This document shows, piece after piece, positions 55,884 to 64,000 of a stretch of 64,000 bases of DNA. The translations under genes and the position numbers were made by a program. The first letter of the stretch is position 1; each line of letters opens with the position of its first letter. This DNA comes from an uncultured Altererythrobacter sp. (GTDB lineage Bacteria > Pseudomonadota > Alphaproteobacteria > Sphingomonadales > Sphingomonadaceae): contig CAMPIX010000011.1 in assembly GCA_946886565.1 (NCBI GenBank), forward strand, positions 1-64,000, given 5' to 3'. The notes under the pieces were generated by a model. That model saw only the letters and a program-made list of their open reading frames with translations. It made no database searches and had not been told where the DNA came from.

Positions 55884-57341
55884 ATGGCGCTTACGCCGCG
55901 CCTCGACCTCCGGCAATCCCAGTCGCTGGTGATGACGCCGCAGCTCCAGCAGGCGATCAAGCTGCTGGCGCTGTCCAACCTCGAGATCGAGACTTTCATC
56001 GGCGAGGCGCTCGAAGCCAATCCGCTGCTCGAGGCGGGCGAGGTCCGCAGGGAGGACAGCGAGGCGGTCGAGCCCCCCCGTGACGAACCCGGCGCGGACA
56101 GCGGCGCCGGCGACGACAGCGCGCTCGACATCGATCCCGCCGCGCTCGACCGCGACCGCGACACCGGCGATGGCGCTCTCGGGGGCGAATGGGGCGCGGC
56201 GCATTCGGGCGGCCTGCCGGACGACCTGCCCGGCATCGACGAGCGCGGCGGCGACGGCCCGACGCTCGCCGAATATCTCGAGGATCAGGTCGGCGCCGCG
56301 GCGGGCGATGCGCGCGAGGCCTTCATCGCCCGGCACCTGATCGGCCTGCTCGACGAGGCCGGCTATCTCGCCACCGACTTGCGCGAGGTCGCCGCCGATC
56401 TCGGCGTGCCGCTGGCCGAGGCCGAACGCGCGCTCGACGTGGTGCAGTCGCTCGACCCCACCGGCGTCGGCGCGCGCACGCTGGGCGAGTGCCTCGCGCT
56501 CCAGGCGCGCGAGGCCGACCGCTACGATCCCTGCATGGCGCGGCTGATCGACAACCTCGATCTCGTCGCGCGCGGCGAGTTCGCGCGATTGAAGCGCATG
56601 TGCGAGGTCGACGACGAGGATTTCGCCGAAATGCTCGCCGAGCTGCGCGGCTACGACCCCAAGCCCGGCTGCCGCTTTGGCGGCGGCGAGGAAAGCCCGG
56701 TCGTGCCCGACATCCTCGTCAGCCGAAGCAAGGACGGCGGCTGGGACATCGCGCTCAACGAGGAGACGCTGCCCCGCCTCGTGGTCAACCGCGCCTACTA
56801 TCTCGAGCTGCGGCAGGGCTGCGCGGGCAAGGCGGCGCAGAGCTGGCTCGGCGAGAAGCTGGCCGACGCCAACTGGCTGATCCGCGCGCTCGACCAGCGG
56901 CAGAAGACGATCCTCAAGACTGCCGCGCAGATCGTGAAGAAGCAGGACGGCTTCTTCCGCCGCGGGGTCTCCGAGCTGCGCCCGCTGACCTTGCGCGAAG
57001 TGGCCGAGGAAATCGAGATGCACGAGAGCACGGTCAGCCGGGTGACCAGCAACAAGTACCTGCATTGCGACCGCGGCACCTTCGAATTGAAGTACTTCTT
57101 CACCAGCGGGGTCGGCAGCGCCGACGGCGAAGGCGCGAGTTCGCAGGCAGTCAAGGCGCGGATCAAGGCGCTGATCGACGCCGAGGATGCGAAGAAGATC
57201 CTCTCCGACGACACGCTGGTCGACCTGCTCAAGGCCGAAGGCTTCGACCTCGCCCGGCGCACGGTCGCGAAATACCGCGAGGCGATGGGGATCGGCAGCT
57301 CGGTGCAACGGCGCCGGCAGAAGAAGCTCATGGCGCTTTAG
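55884..57341 (+). CDS. rpoN: RNA polymerase sigma-54 factor
   Basis: The 485-residue sigma-54. Region I is the Gln/Leu-rich N-terminus (LRQSQSLVMTPQLQQAIKLL, about residues 9-28), followed by an acidic region II. The core-binding and DNA-binding parts include REVAEEIEMHESTVSRVTSN and the C-terminal RpoN box ARRTVAKYREAMGIGSS (about 455-471), which reads -24 elements. It lies 29 bp after lptB, the standard neighbour. Confidence 0.97.
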   Translation: MALTPRLDLRQSQSLVMTPQLQQAIKLLALSNLEIETFIGEALEANPLLEAGEVRREDSEAVEPPRDEPGADSGAGDDSALDIDPAALDRDRDTGDGALGGEWGAAHSGGLPDDLPGIDERGGDGPTLAEYLEDQVGAAAGDAREAFIARHLIGLLDEAGYLATDLREVAADLGVPLAEAERALDVVQSLDPTGVGARTLGECLALQAREADRYDPCMARLIDNLDLVARGEFARLKRMCEVDDEDFAEMLAELRGYDPKPGCRFGGGEESPVVPDILVSRSKDGGWDIALNEETLPRLVVNRAYYLELRQGCAGKAAQSWLGEKLADANWLIRALDQRQKTILKTAAQIVKKQDGFFRRGVSELRPLTLREVAEEIEMHESTVSRVTSNKYLHCDRGTFELKYFFTSGVGSADGEGASSQAVKARIKALIDAEDAKKILSDDTLVDLLKAEGFDLARRTVAKYREAMGIGSSVQRRRQKKLMAL

Positions 57342-57346
57342 TTTTG

Positions 57347-57368
57347 CGCGCGCCCATCCGGGCGCGCG
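57347..57368. repeat. Strong hairpin after rpoN; gene-free stretch to ctrA
   Basis: CGCGCGCCC-ATCC-GGGCGCGCG lies 6 bases after the rpoN stop; without a T-run it may act only as a weak terminator or RNA-stabilising loop. The rest of the 388-bp gap (57342-57729) holds further inverted segments, such as GCGGTCCGCTGGTCGCGGACC and GGCCGCGGATGCGGCC, then an A-run and the ctrA control region. I see no gene in it. Confidence 0.6.
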
Positions 57369-57609
57369 TCCTCGGCGCTGTCCCCCTCCGCTACGCTACG
57401 GGGCGCCTGCGGGCGGCCGGTCGGCCTTGCGGTCCGCTGGTCGCGGACCGGAATTTCGCCAGACGGCTATGGCCGGGAGAGGTCCGGGCTGCGATCAGCA
57501 GCCCGCAAGCGCGACCGCGCGCAGCGACCGAAGGGAGCGAGGATAGCCAAGGCCGCGGATGCGGCCGCCGGCGCTTGAGGCGCAAAAAAAACTCCGCGCG
57601 AAAGACAGA

Positions 57610-57664
57610 GACTCCAACCCTTTACGCGTTATTAACCTTTTCCGTTCAGAGGATGTGTGGTTAA
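57610..57664 (+). promoter_or_regulatory. ctrA control region: GANTC site and CtrA half-sites
   Basis: GACTC (57610-57614) is a CcrM-type GANTC methylation site. TTAACC (57632-57637) and GGTTAA (57659-57664) are the two halves used in CtrA boxes, here 29 bases apart and in opposite directions. In Caulobacter, ctrA is controlled by CcrM methylation, GcrA and CtrA itself, so this region probably serves the same purpose. No consensus -10 was identified. Confidence 0.55.
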
Positions 57665-57729
57665 TGACGGGCTACATCCTGCGTGGGGCACTGCCGCGCC
57701 GGGCTGATAGGGGCAAAGGGGGGACACCC

Positions 57730-58425
57730 ATGCGCGTACTGTTGATCGAGGACGAGCCGACCACGGCGAAGGCCATCGAGCTGATGCTGACCACAGAAGG
57801 GTTCAACGTCTACTCGACCGACCTCGGCGAGGAGGGTCTGGATCTCGGCAAGCTGTATGATTACGACATCATCCTGCTCGACCTGAACCTGCCCGACATG
57901 CATGGCTACGACGTGCTCAAGAAGCTGCGCGTGGCCAAGGTGCAGACCCCGGTGCTGATCCTCTCGGGCATCTCCGAGATGGATTCGAAAATCCGCAGCT
58001 TCGGCTTCGGCGCCGACGATTATGTGACCAAGCCGTTCCACCGCGAGGAGCTGGTCGCGCGCATCCATGCGGTCGTGCGCCGCTCCAAGGGCCACAGCCA
58101 GTCGGTCATCCGTACCGGCAAGCTCGCGGTCAACCTCGACGCCAAGACGGTCGAGGTCGACGGTGCCCGCGTGCACCTGACCGGCAAGGAATACGCGATG
58201 CTCGAGCTGCTCAGCTTGCGCAAGGGCACCACGCTGACCAAGGAAATGTTCCTCAACCATCTCTACGGCGGGATGGACGAGCCCGAGCTGAAGATCATTG
58301 ACGTCTTCATCTGCAAGCTGCGCAAGAAATTGAGCCACGCCTGCGGCGGCGACAACTACATCGAGACCGTCTGGGGCCGCGGCTACGTGCTGCGCGATCC
58401 CGAAAGCCAGGCCGAAGCGGCGTAA
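57730..58425 (+). CDS. ctrA: Cell-cycle response regulator CtrA
   Basis: The 231-residue OmpR-type master regulator of the alphaproteobacterial cell cycle. The receiver domain opens [20 protein letters not shown], the phosphorylated Asp is D51 in [15 protein letters not shown], and [20 protein letters not shown] carries the conserved Lys. The winged-helix part includes [20 protein letters not shown] and [13 protein letters not shown]. Length and the AEAA C-terminus agree with the ClpXP-degraded form. Its promoter region carries methylation and CtrA sites. Confidence 0.97.
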   Translation: MRVLLIEDEPTTAKAIELMLTTEGFNVYSTDLGEEGLDLGKLYDYDIILLDLNLPDMHGYDVLKKLRVAKVQTPVLILSGISEMDSKIRSFGFGADDYVTKPFHREELVARIHAVVRRSKGHSQSVIRTGKLAVNLDAKTVEVDGARVHLTGKEYAMLELLSLRKGTTLTKEMFLNHLYGGMDEPELKIIDVFICKLRKKLSHACGGDNYIETVWGRGYVLRDPESQAEAA

Positions 58426-58551
58426 TTCGCTTCCGCACGCGCGGATGCGCGTGCGAAAAACTATCGACACGCGTAGCGTTTTACCGCTCGCCCGCCCGCC
58501 CGGTTCGCCCTAATTGCGCGGTGAGAACCTCGGCATGAAGGGCGCCTCGCG

Positions 58552-59316
58552 ATGGACCTGTTCGGGATCGATCTTTCGGCGCTGCTGCCCTTCATCGCGA
58601 TCGGCTTCGCCGCGCAGCTCGTCGACGGTGCGCTCGGCATGGCCTTCGGAGTCATCACCAACACCCTGCTCGTCGGCGTGCTCGGGCTGCCGCCCGCGCA
58701 GGCGTCGCAGCGGGTGCATGTGGTCGAATGCTTCACCACCGCGACCGCCGGGATCAGCCACTTGCTCCACGGCAATATCGACGGCAACCTGTTCGTGCGG
58801 CTGCTGGTGCCCGGCGTGATCGGGGGGGTGGCCGGGGCCTATCTGCTGACCTCGCTCGACGCGGGGGTGATCAAGCCTTTCGTGCTCGCCTATCTCGCCG
58901 GAATGGGCGTGTACCTGCTCGCGCGGGGGCTGCTCTATCCGCCCAGGATCCGCGAGGCGAAGCGCGTTGCGCCGCTCGGGCTGATCGGCGGCTTCCTCGA
59001 CGCGGCGGGTGGCGGCGGCTGGGGGCCGGTGGTGACCTCGAACCTGCTCGTCCAGGGCGCCGAGCCGCGTAAGGTGGTGGGCACGGTCAGCGCGGTCGAG
59101 TTCTTCCTCACGTTGACGATCTCGGCGACCTTCATCTTCCAGCTCGGTATCGCCGACCTCGCCGGCGCGACGCTCGGCCTGCTTATCGGCGGCATCGCCG
59201 CGGCCCCCTTCGGCGCCTTCGCCGCCAAGCATTTCAGCCCCAAGCTGATGCTGATCCTGGTCGGCGCGGCGCTGAGCGTGACGAGCGCCTACGGGATTTA
59301 CACGGCGTTGGCGTAA
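58552..59316 (+). CDS. TSUP-family (TauE/SafE) sulfite or organic-anion transporter
   Basis: A 254-residue membrane protein with about eight helices in two repeated halves. FIAIGFAAQLVDGALGMAFG (about residues 13-32) and GLIGGFLDAAGGGGWGPVVT (about 143-162) are the two TSUP motifs, each Gly-rich. Family members export sulfite, taurine-derived or other small acids. The substrate is unknown. It follows ctrA by 126 bp and stands alone. Confidence 0.88.
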   Translation: MDLFGIDLSALLPFIAIGFAAQLVDGALGMAFGVITNTLLVGVLGLPPAQASQRVHVVECFTTATAGISHLLHGNIDGNLFVRLLVPGVIGGVAGAYLLTSLDAGVIKPFVLAYLAGMGVYLLARGLLYPPRIREAKRVAPLGLIGGFLDAAGGGGWGPVVTSNLLVQGAEPRKVVGTVSAVEFFLTLTISATFIFQLGIADLAGATLGLLIGGIAAAPFGAFAAKHFSPKLMLILVGAALSVTSAYGIYTALA

Positions 59317-59322
59317 AATGCT

Positions 59323-59512
59323 GGTTCGCGCAGAGGCGCAGAGGGTGCAGAGAGAAGGCACCGCGCAGTTCGGCCGCCCGTCGCCTCCGCGAAGCGGAAA
59401 CCCATATTCGAACGGTAGAAGCTCGGGCTCCGCTTTCGCGGGGATGATGATGGTTGGGTTTGAGTGCATCCCCTCTGCGAACTCTGCTCCCTCTGCGGGC
59501 TCTGCGCGAACC
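59323..59512. repeat. 190-bp nested inverted repeat upstream of trmB
   Basis: The outer arms GGTTCGCGCAGAGGCGCAGA (from 59323) and TCTGCGGGCTCTGCGCGAACC (about 59492-59512) are inverted copies with small gaps. The CAGAG units within them are repeated. The inner arms CCGCGAAGCGGA (59387-59398) and TCCGCTTTCGCGG (about 59429-59441) form a second near-perfect pair. The sequence is non-coding and could fold into one long interrupted hairpin. It resembles dispersed palindromic elements. Confidence 0.65.
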
Positions 59513-59581
59513 AAAAAACACCGCCTCTCCGTGCGAACCCGCCCCTTCCACTCGCCCGGCAGCGCGTCTATCGGCCCCGCC

Positions 59582-60283
59582 ATGACTGCGCATAAAGAAG
59601 GCGACCCCACCACGCTCAACCGGCTCTATGGCCGCAGCCAGGGCAAGCCGCTGCGCGCGGGGCAACAGGCGTTGGTCGACAAGCTCCTGCCGCAGATCGC
59701 GGTGCCCGCCGAGGGGCCGGTGACTCCCGAGCGATTGTTCGGCCAGGATCGTCCGCTGCATTTCGAGATCGGCTTCGGCGGCGGCGAGCATCTCGCCTAT
59801 CGCGCCGATCTGCTGCCCGATCACGGCTTCATCGGCGCCGAGCCGTTCGTCAACGGCGTGGCGCAAGCGCTGGTGCACGTGCGCGACGGCGGCCTCGCCA
59901 ACGTCCGTCTGCACCACGGCGACGCGCTCGAAGTGCTCCAGCGCATCCCCGACGGGTCGCTGTCCATGCTCTACCTGCTCCACCCGGACCCCTGGCCCAA
60001 GGCGCGCCACGCCAAACGGCGGATGATGAACGACGGCCCGGTCGAACTGTTCGCCGCGAAGCTCAAGCCAGGCGGCGAGTTTCGCTTCGGCACCGATCAT
60101 CCGGTCTACCTGCGCCACGCGCTCTCGGTGATGCGACGCCACACCGACACCTTCGATTGGCAAGCCGACGGCCGCGCAAGCTGGGAAAATCGCCCCGGCG
60201 GCTGGTGTGAAACCCGCTACGAAAACAAGGCGCGCACCGTATACGGCCATGAAGTCTGGTATTTTCGTTACCGACGGCGGTAA
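59582..60283 (+). CDS. trmB: tRNA (guanine-N7-)-methyltransferase
   Basis: A 233-residue SAM enzyme that makes m7G46 in tRNA. FEIGFGGGEHLAYRADLLPD (about residues 61-80, SAM site), FIGAEPFVNGVAQALVHV, the signature LLHPDPWPKARHAKRRMMND (about 134-153) and KPGGEFRFGTDHPVYL are characteristic. I start at ATG 59582 (MTAHKEGDPT); an in-frame reading upstream runs through the repeat and is not real. In many relatives trmB follows metK; here it lies 14 kb away. Confidence 0.95.
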   Translation: MTAHKEGDPTTLNRLYGRSQGKPLRAGQQALVDKLLPQIAVPAEGPVTPERLFGQDRPLHFEIGFGGGEHLAYRADLLPDHGFIGAEPFVNGVAQALVHVRDGGLANVRLHHGDALEVLQRIPDGSLSMLYLLHPDPWPKARHAKRRMMNDGPVELFAAKLKPGGEFRFGTDHPVYLRHALSVMRRHTDTFDWQADGRASWENRPGGWCETRYENKARTVYGHEVWYFRYRRR

Positions 60284-60428
60284 TAATCGGCCCGAGAGCC
60301 ATCATACATTTGTGAATCCATGGGATTTTGTCGCAATTCCATGTCGTTCCGGCGCTGTCCGCGAAACGCGAGGCAGTTGCGGACGGTTCTTTTTCATGCC
60401 TCCCCCGGGGCAGAAAGAAGAGGATGTC

Positions 60429-60581
60429 ATGAACCAGAACCAAGGCGACCGGAACCAGCAGCGTCAGCCCGATCAGGGCAAGCAAGCTGGCAATCAGCAA
60501 CGCGAGCAACAGCAACAGCAAGGCGGCTCGCGGCAGCCCGGCGAAAAGGGCGATAGCGACCGGAAGCGTCAGCAGGACTGA
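60429..60581 (+). CDS. 50-residue Gln-rich mini-protein
   Basis: ATG 60429 follows AAGAAGAGG. The 50-residue product is nearly all Gln, Arg, Asn, Gly, Asp and Lys (NQNQGDRNQQRQPDQGKQAG, then an unbroken Gln run). It is strongly hydrophilic and without a fold. The good ribosome site and terminator support expression. No family is recognised. Confidence 0.55.
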   Translation: MNQNQGDRNQQRQPDQGKQAGNQQREQQQQQGGSRQPGEKGDSDRKRQQD

Positions 60582-60604
60582 CATTTTCGGATTCGACACA
60601 AGGC

Positions 60605-60630
60605 GGCCGTCCCTCGGGGCGGCCGTTCTT
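60605..60630 (+). terminator. Hairpin after the Gln-rich gene
   Basis: GGCCGTCCC (60605-60613) pairs with GGGCGGCC (60617-60624, one bulged T), then GTTCTT. The tail is weak but the position suits the mini-protein gene. Confidence 0.55.
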
Positions 60631-60758
60631 GCGAGCGCGGCCGGCGCTTCGAGTGCGATCCGCCCGTTGACGCCCGAGCCGCGCAGCTTTCATCTTTGCG
60701 CCCTTCTTCGGCGCTGCCCGGACAAATCGCTCGGGATTCATCGACTAACGCGCGACGG

Positions 60759-63023
60759 TCACCCCACCACGCCCGCCGCCGCCAGCACCGCCAGCGTCAG
60801 CACGTCGGGCGCGATCGCAGTCATCGGAGCGATCTGGACCGGCTTTTCCATCCCGATCAGCATCGGCCCGATGGTGGCGTCGCCCGCGAGCTCGCGCAGC
60901 AGCTTGGCCGAGAGATTGGCCGACTGGAGCCCGGGCATGATCAGCACGTTCGCGGGCCCCGACAGGCGGCTGAACGGGTAGAGCGCCATGACCTTCGGAT
61001 TGAGCGCCGCATCGGGCGCCATTTCGCCCTCGTACTCGAAATCGGGCTGCTCGGCGTCGAGGATCGCAACCGCCTCGCGGATATTGCCCAGCCACTGACC
61101 CGGCGGGTTGCCGAAAGTCGAATAGGACAGGAACGCGACGCGCGGTTCGTGCCCCATGCGCTTGGCGACCGCGGCGGTCTCGCGCGCGATGTGCGCGAGC
61201 TGCTCGGCGCTCGGCCGCTCGTTGATCGTGGTGTCGGCGAGGAACGTCGTGTGGTTCTTGCCGATCATCATGTGCACGCCGAAGGGCACCTGCCCCGGCT
61301 TGGGATCGAGCACCAGGTTCACCTCGCGCGCGGTCTGCGAGAAGGTGCGCGTCAGGCCCGAGATCATCGCGTCGCCGTGCCCGAGCGCGACCAGCAGCGC
61401 GGCGAACACGTTGCGCTCCTGATTGACCATGCGGCGCACGTCGCGCTCGGTCCGCCCGCGGCGCTGGAGCCGCTGGTAGAGGAAATCGACCATCTGCGGC
61501 ACGAGGTCCGAATCGGCCGAGTTCTGGATCTCGAAATTGTCGGGATCGTCGACGCCGAGCGCGGTCAGCGCGTCACGCACTTTCTCGGTCCGCCCGACCA
61601 GCACCGGGGTGCCGTAGCCGAAGTCGCGGAACTGGATCGCGGCGCGCAGCACCACGTCCTCCTCCGCCTCGGCGAAGACCACCCGCCGCGGATTGGTCCG
61701 CGCGAGCTCGTAAGTGTTGGTGAGCACCGCGGTGGTCGGGTTGAGCCGCGCCTTCAATGCCAGGCGGTAGGCGTCCATGTCCTCGATCGGCGCCAGCGCG
61801 ATGCCGGTGTCCATCGCCGCCTGCGCCACCGCGGAGGAGACCACCTCCATCAACCGCGGATCGAACGGCGCGGGGATGATGTAGTCGGTCCCGAAGGCAT
61901 GGTTCTTGCCGCCATAGGCTGCGGCGACCTCGTCGGGCACGCGCTCGCGCGCCAGTTCGGCGATCGCGCGCGCCGCCGCGATCTTCATCTCCTCGTTGAT
62001 CGCGGTCGCCTGCACGTCGAGCGCGCCGCGGAAGATGAAGGGGAAGCCGAGCACGTTGTTGACCTGATTGGGAAAATCGCTGCGCCCGGTGGCGATGATC
62101 GCATCGGGGCGCGCCGCCTTGGCCTCGTCGGGCATGATCTCGGGCACCGGATTGGCCATCGCGAAGATGATCGGCTTGGGCGCCATCTTCTCGACCCAGG
62201 CCGGCGCGAGCGCACCCGCGGCGCTAAGACCAAGGAAGATGTCGGCGCCGGCCAGCGCTTCCTCCAGGCTCGTCGCGTCGGTTTCGACCGCGTGCGCGCT
62301 CTTCCACTGGTCCATGCCCTCGCGCTCGGGCGTGATCGGGCCCGAGCGGTCGCACATGATCACGTTGTCGTGGCGCACGCCCATCGCCTTGATCAGCGCG
62401 GTGCAGGCGATCGCCGCCGCGCCCGCACCGTTGACCACGACCTTGACCTCGGACAGGTCGCGCCCGGTCAGATGGCAGGCGTTGAGCAGGCCCGCCGCGG
62501 TGATGATCGCGGTGCCGTGCTGGTCGTCGTGCATGATCGGAATGTTCATCCGCTCGCGCAGCGCCTGCTCGATGATGAAACACTCGGGGGCCTTGATGTC
62601 CTCGAGGTTGATGCCGCCGAAGCTCGGGCCCATCAGCGCCACCGCCTCGATGAACTTGTCGGGATCCTCGGTGTCGAGCTCCAGATCGATCGCGTCGACG
62701 TCGGCAAAGCGCTTGAACAGCACCGCCTTGCCTTCCATCACCGGCTTGCTGGCCAGCGCGCCGAGATTGCCGAGGCCGAGGATCGCGGTGCCGTTCGAGA
62801 TCACCGCGACGAGGTTCGAGCGCGCGGTGTATTTCGCGGCGTTGGCCGGGTCCTCGGCGATCGCCTCGACCGGCGCGGCGACGCCCGGCGAATAGGCGAG
62901 GCTCAGGTCGCGCTGGGTCGCCATCGGCTTGCTGGCGATGATCTCGATCTTACCCGGCCGGATCGTCTCGTGATAGAACAGCGCCTCGCGCGCGGTGAAG
63001 CTCGGCTGTTTTTCCTCGGCCAA
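60759..63023 (-). CDS. maeB: NADP-type malic enzyme with phosphotransacetylase-like domain
   Basis: A 754-residue two-part enzyme that decarboxylates malate to pyruvate with reduction of NADP. The malic part covers about residues 1-420: YSPGVAAPVEAIAEDPANAA, IMHDDQHGTAIITAAGLLNA (about 157-176), VVVNGAGAAAIACTALI and FAMANPVPEIMPDEAK. The C-terminal about 320 residues resemble phosphotransacetylase (PFGVHMMIGKNHTTFLADTT, VLIMPGLQSANLSAKLLREL) and are thought to be regulatory. I choose TTG 63021-63023, which follows AGGAGG by 8 bases. It is divergent from mutS. Confidence 0.93.
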   Translation of the reverse strand: MAEEKQPSFTAREALFYHETIRPGKIEIIASKPMATQRDLSLAYSPGVAAPVEAIAEDPANAAKYTARSNLVAVISNGTAILGLGNLGALASKPVMEGKAVLFKRFADVDAIDLELDTEDPDKFIEAVALMGPSFGGINLEDIKAPECFIIEQALRERMNIPIMHDDQHGTAIITAAGLLNACHLTGRDLSEVKVVVNGAGAAAIACTALIKAMGVRHDNVIMCDRSGPITPEREGMDQWKSAHAVETDATSLEEALAGADIFLGLSAAGALAPAWVEKMAPKPIIFAMANPVPEIMPDEAKAARPDAIIATGRSDFPNQVNNVLGFPFIFRGALDVQATAINEEMKIAAARAIAELARERVPDEVAAAYGGKNHAFGTDYIIPAPFDPRLMEVVSSAVAQAAMDTGIALAPIEDMDAYRLALKARLNPTTAVLTNTYELARTNPRRVVFAEAEEDVVLRAAIQFRDFGYGTPVLVGRTEKVRDALTALGVDDPDNFEIQNSADSDLVPQMVDFLYQRLQRRGRTERDVRRMVNQERNVFAALLVALGHGDAMISGLTRTFSQTAREVNLVLDPKPGQVPFGVHMMIGKNHTTFLADTTINERPSAEQLAHIARETAAVAKRMGHEPRVAFLSYSTFGNPPGQWLGNIREAVAILDAEQPDFEYEGEMAPDAALNPKVMALYPFSRLSGPANVLIMPGLQSANLSAKLLRELAGDATIGPMLIGMEKPVQIAPMTAIAPDVLTLAVLAAAGVVG

Positions 63024-63139
63024 GGTGATGCCCTCCTGAAAATCGCGGCTTCCCCTAACCACACTCGCGGCGCGAGCGGTAGGGGAAAGGCGCGGCCTCG
63101 CCCATTCCGAATCGCTCGCGCCAACGCTAGGCCGCTCGC

Positions 63140-64000
63140 ATGGCGGGCAAGTCGACCCCGATGATGGAGCAGTACCACGCGCTCAAGCGCGAGGCGCCCG
63201 ATTGCCTGCTGTTCTATCGCATGGGCGACTTCTTCGAGCTATTCTTCGACGATGCGCGGCAGGCCGCGGGCATTCTCGACATCGCGCTCACCAGCCGCGG
63301 CGAGCACGGCGGCGCGGCGGTGCCCATGTGCGGGGTGCCGGTCCATTCGGCCGAGGGTTACCTCGCGCGGCTGATCAAGGCCGGGTGCCGCGTCGCCATC
63401 GCCGAGCAGGTCGAGACGCCCGAGGAGGCGAAGAAGCGCGCCCGAAGCGAAGGAACCGCAGTTTCGAAGGCGCTGGTCCGGCGCGATATCGTGCGCTTCG
63501 TCACCGCCGGGACGCTGACCGAGGAGGCCCTGCTCGAACCGCGCCGCGCCAACGTGCTCGCCGCGGTGTGCGATCTGCGCGGGACGATCGGCCTCGCCTC
63601 GGTCGACGTCTCGACCGGACGGATGGAGCTTGAGGAATGCGCCCCGGGCCAGCTCGGCGCGGCGCTCGCCCGGCTCGGCCCGAGCGAGGTGGTGGCGCCC
63701 GAGGACTGGGAGGCGCGGCCCGCCGACACGATCGAGCGCGCGCGGGGCGATTTCGCGAGCGAGGCCGGAGAGGCGCGGCTCAAGGCCATCCATGGTGTCG
63801 CCACGCTCGACGGATTCGGGCGGTTCACGCGGGCAATGCTCGCCGCGGCGGGCGGGCTGGTCGCCTATCTCGACCATGCGGGGCGCGGGAAGCTTCCGCT
63901 GCTCCTGCCGCCGGTCGCCCGCGAAGGCGACGCGGCGCTGGCGATGGACGAGGCGACGCGTTCGAGCCTCGAAATCCTCGCCACGCAGCAAGGCGCGCGT
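63140..64000 (+). CDS. mutS: DNA mismatch repair protein MutS (5' part)
   Basis: The first 287 codons of mutS; the frame is open to the window edge. MAGKSTPMMEQYHALKREAP begins the protein, followed by DCLLFYRMGDFFELFFDDA (about residues 21-39), where F-F-E is the mismatch-contacting F-x-E motif (normally F-Y-E). MCGVPVHSAEGYLARLIKAG, VAIAEQVETPEEAKKR and FVTAGTLTEEALLEPRRAN complete domain I/II; the last residues (AMDEATRSSLEI) begin the core domain. The C-terminal ATPase lies outside. Confidence 0.96.
   Translation, partial: MAGKSTPMMEQYHALKREAPDCLLFYRMGDFFELFFDDARQAAGILDIALTSRGEHGGAAVPMCGVPVHSAEGYLARLIKAGCRVAIAEQVETPEEAKKRARSEGTAVSKALVRRDIVRFVTAGTLTEEALLEPRRANVLAAVCDLRGTIGLASVDVSTGRMELEECAPGQLGAALARLGPSEVVAPEDWEARPADTIERARGDFASEAGEARLKAIHGVATLDGFGRFTRAMLAAAGGLVAYLDHAGRGKLPLLLPPVAREGDAALAMDEATRSSLEILATQQGAR

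Noticed and set aside
59318..59581. N-terminal extension of trmB through the inverted repeat
   Set aside because: The extra 88 residues are low-quality, read through the palindromic repeat and have no TrmB counterpart; the ATG at 59582 gives the normal family length.

Overview
The window is 64 kb of gene-dense, GC-rich (about two thirds G+C by eye) chromosomal DNA. It looks like an alphaproteobacterium of the Sphingomonadales, probably near Erythrobacteraceae/Sphingomonadaceae. The evidence is a CtrA response regulator whose promoter carries a GANTC site and TTAA half-sites, an HWE-type histidine kinase, the alphaproteobacterial small families DUF2312, DUF1244 and DUF4167, a PagL-type outer-membrane protein, a GcvB-free but CIRCE-controlled groESL operon, and frequent TTG starts. 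I cannot name the genus. No tRNA, rRNA, CRISPR array, prophage or transposase gene was seen.

Layout. 1-6.9 kb: yebC; a palindromic element; a coupled leftward trio (short-chain dehydrogenase, YbjQ-type protein, and an acetyltransferase closely resembling AAC(3)-I gentamicin acetyltransferases); DUF2312 and DUF1244; rightward pyruvate kinase; gltX; a lipoprotein. 7.0-15.9 kb: rpoC and rpoB, leftward, with their own promoter, a leader hairpin and a terminator. 16.0-18.7 kb: a 43-residue secreted peptide, DUF2975 membrane protein and small XRE regulator, then two related acidic lipoproteins and a membrane protein. 18.7-19.9 kb: L10-type leader with rplJ-rplL, here divergent from and detached from rpoBC. 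20-24.9 kb: membrane protein, PagL-like protein, MATE pump, groES-groEL. 25-32 kb: a protein-isoaspartate methyltransferase/erythromycin-esterase fusion, a DUF305-LVIVD secreted protein, mtnP, a host-attachment-family protein, a class A beta-lactamase-like serine hydrolase, and a small lipoprotein. 32.4-40.1 kb: polA coupled to an HWE kinase, an MscS channel, a hairpin-bounded repeat and a two-domain CDC48/VCP-like AAA ATPase. 40.2-43.9 kb: a candidate small RNA, then scoA / HAD-like lipoprotein / scoB / CaiB-type CoA-transferase.

43.9-51 kb: a leftward block hisS-prfA-prmC, DUF4167, lnt, metK, serving translation and its termination, lipoprotein maturation and SAM supply. The 3' third of hisS has an aberrant, lower GC content. 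51-57 kb: ppa, a BON-MscS channel, pmbA, a small membrane protein, lptB and rpoN. 57.3-64 kb: ctrA with its regulatory region, a TSUP transporter, a long nested inverted repeat, trmB, a Gln-rich mini-protein, an NADP-type malic enzyme, and the 5' part of mutS, cut by the window edge.

Most of the window is housekeeping. The items most worth a second look are the AAC(3)-I-like gene beside a mobile-looking palindrome, the candidate antisense-SD small RNA upstream of cdc48, the methyltransferase-esterase fusion, the HAD-like lipoprotein placed between the two subunits of a CoA-transferase, the mosaic hisS, and the small peptide/DUF2975/XRE cassette with palindromic operators lying between rpoBC and rplJL.
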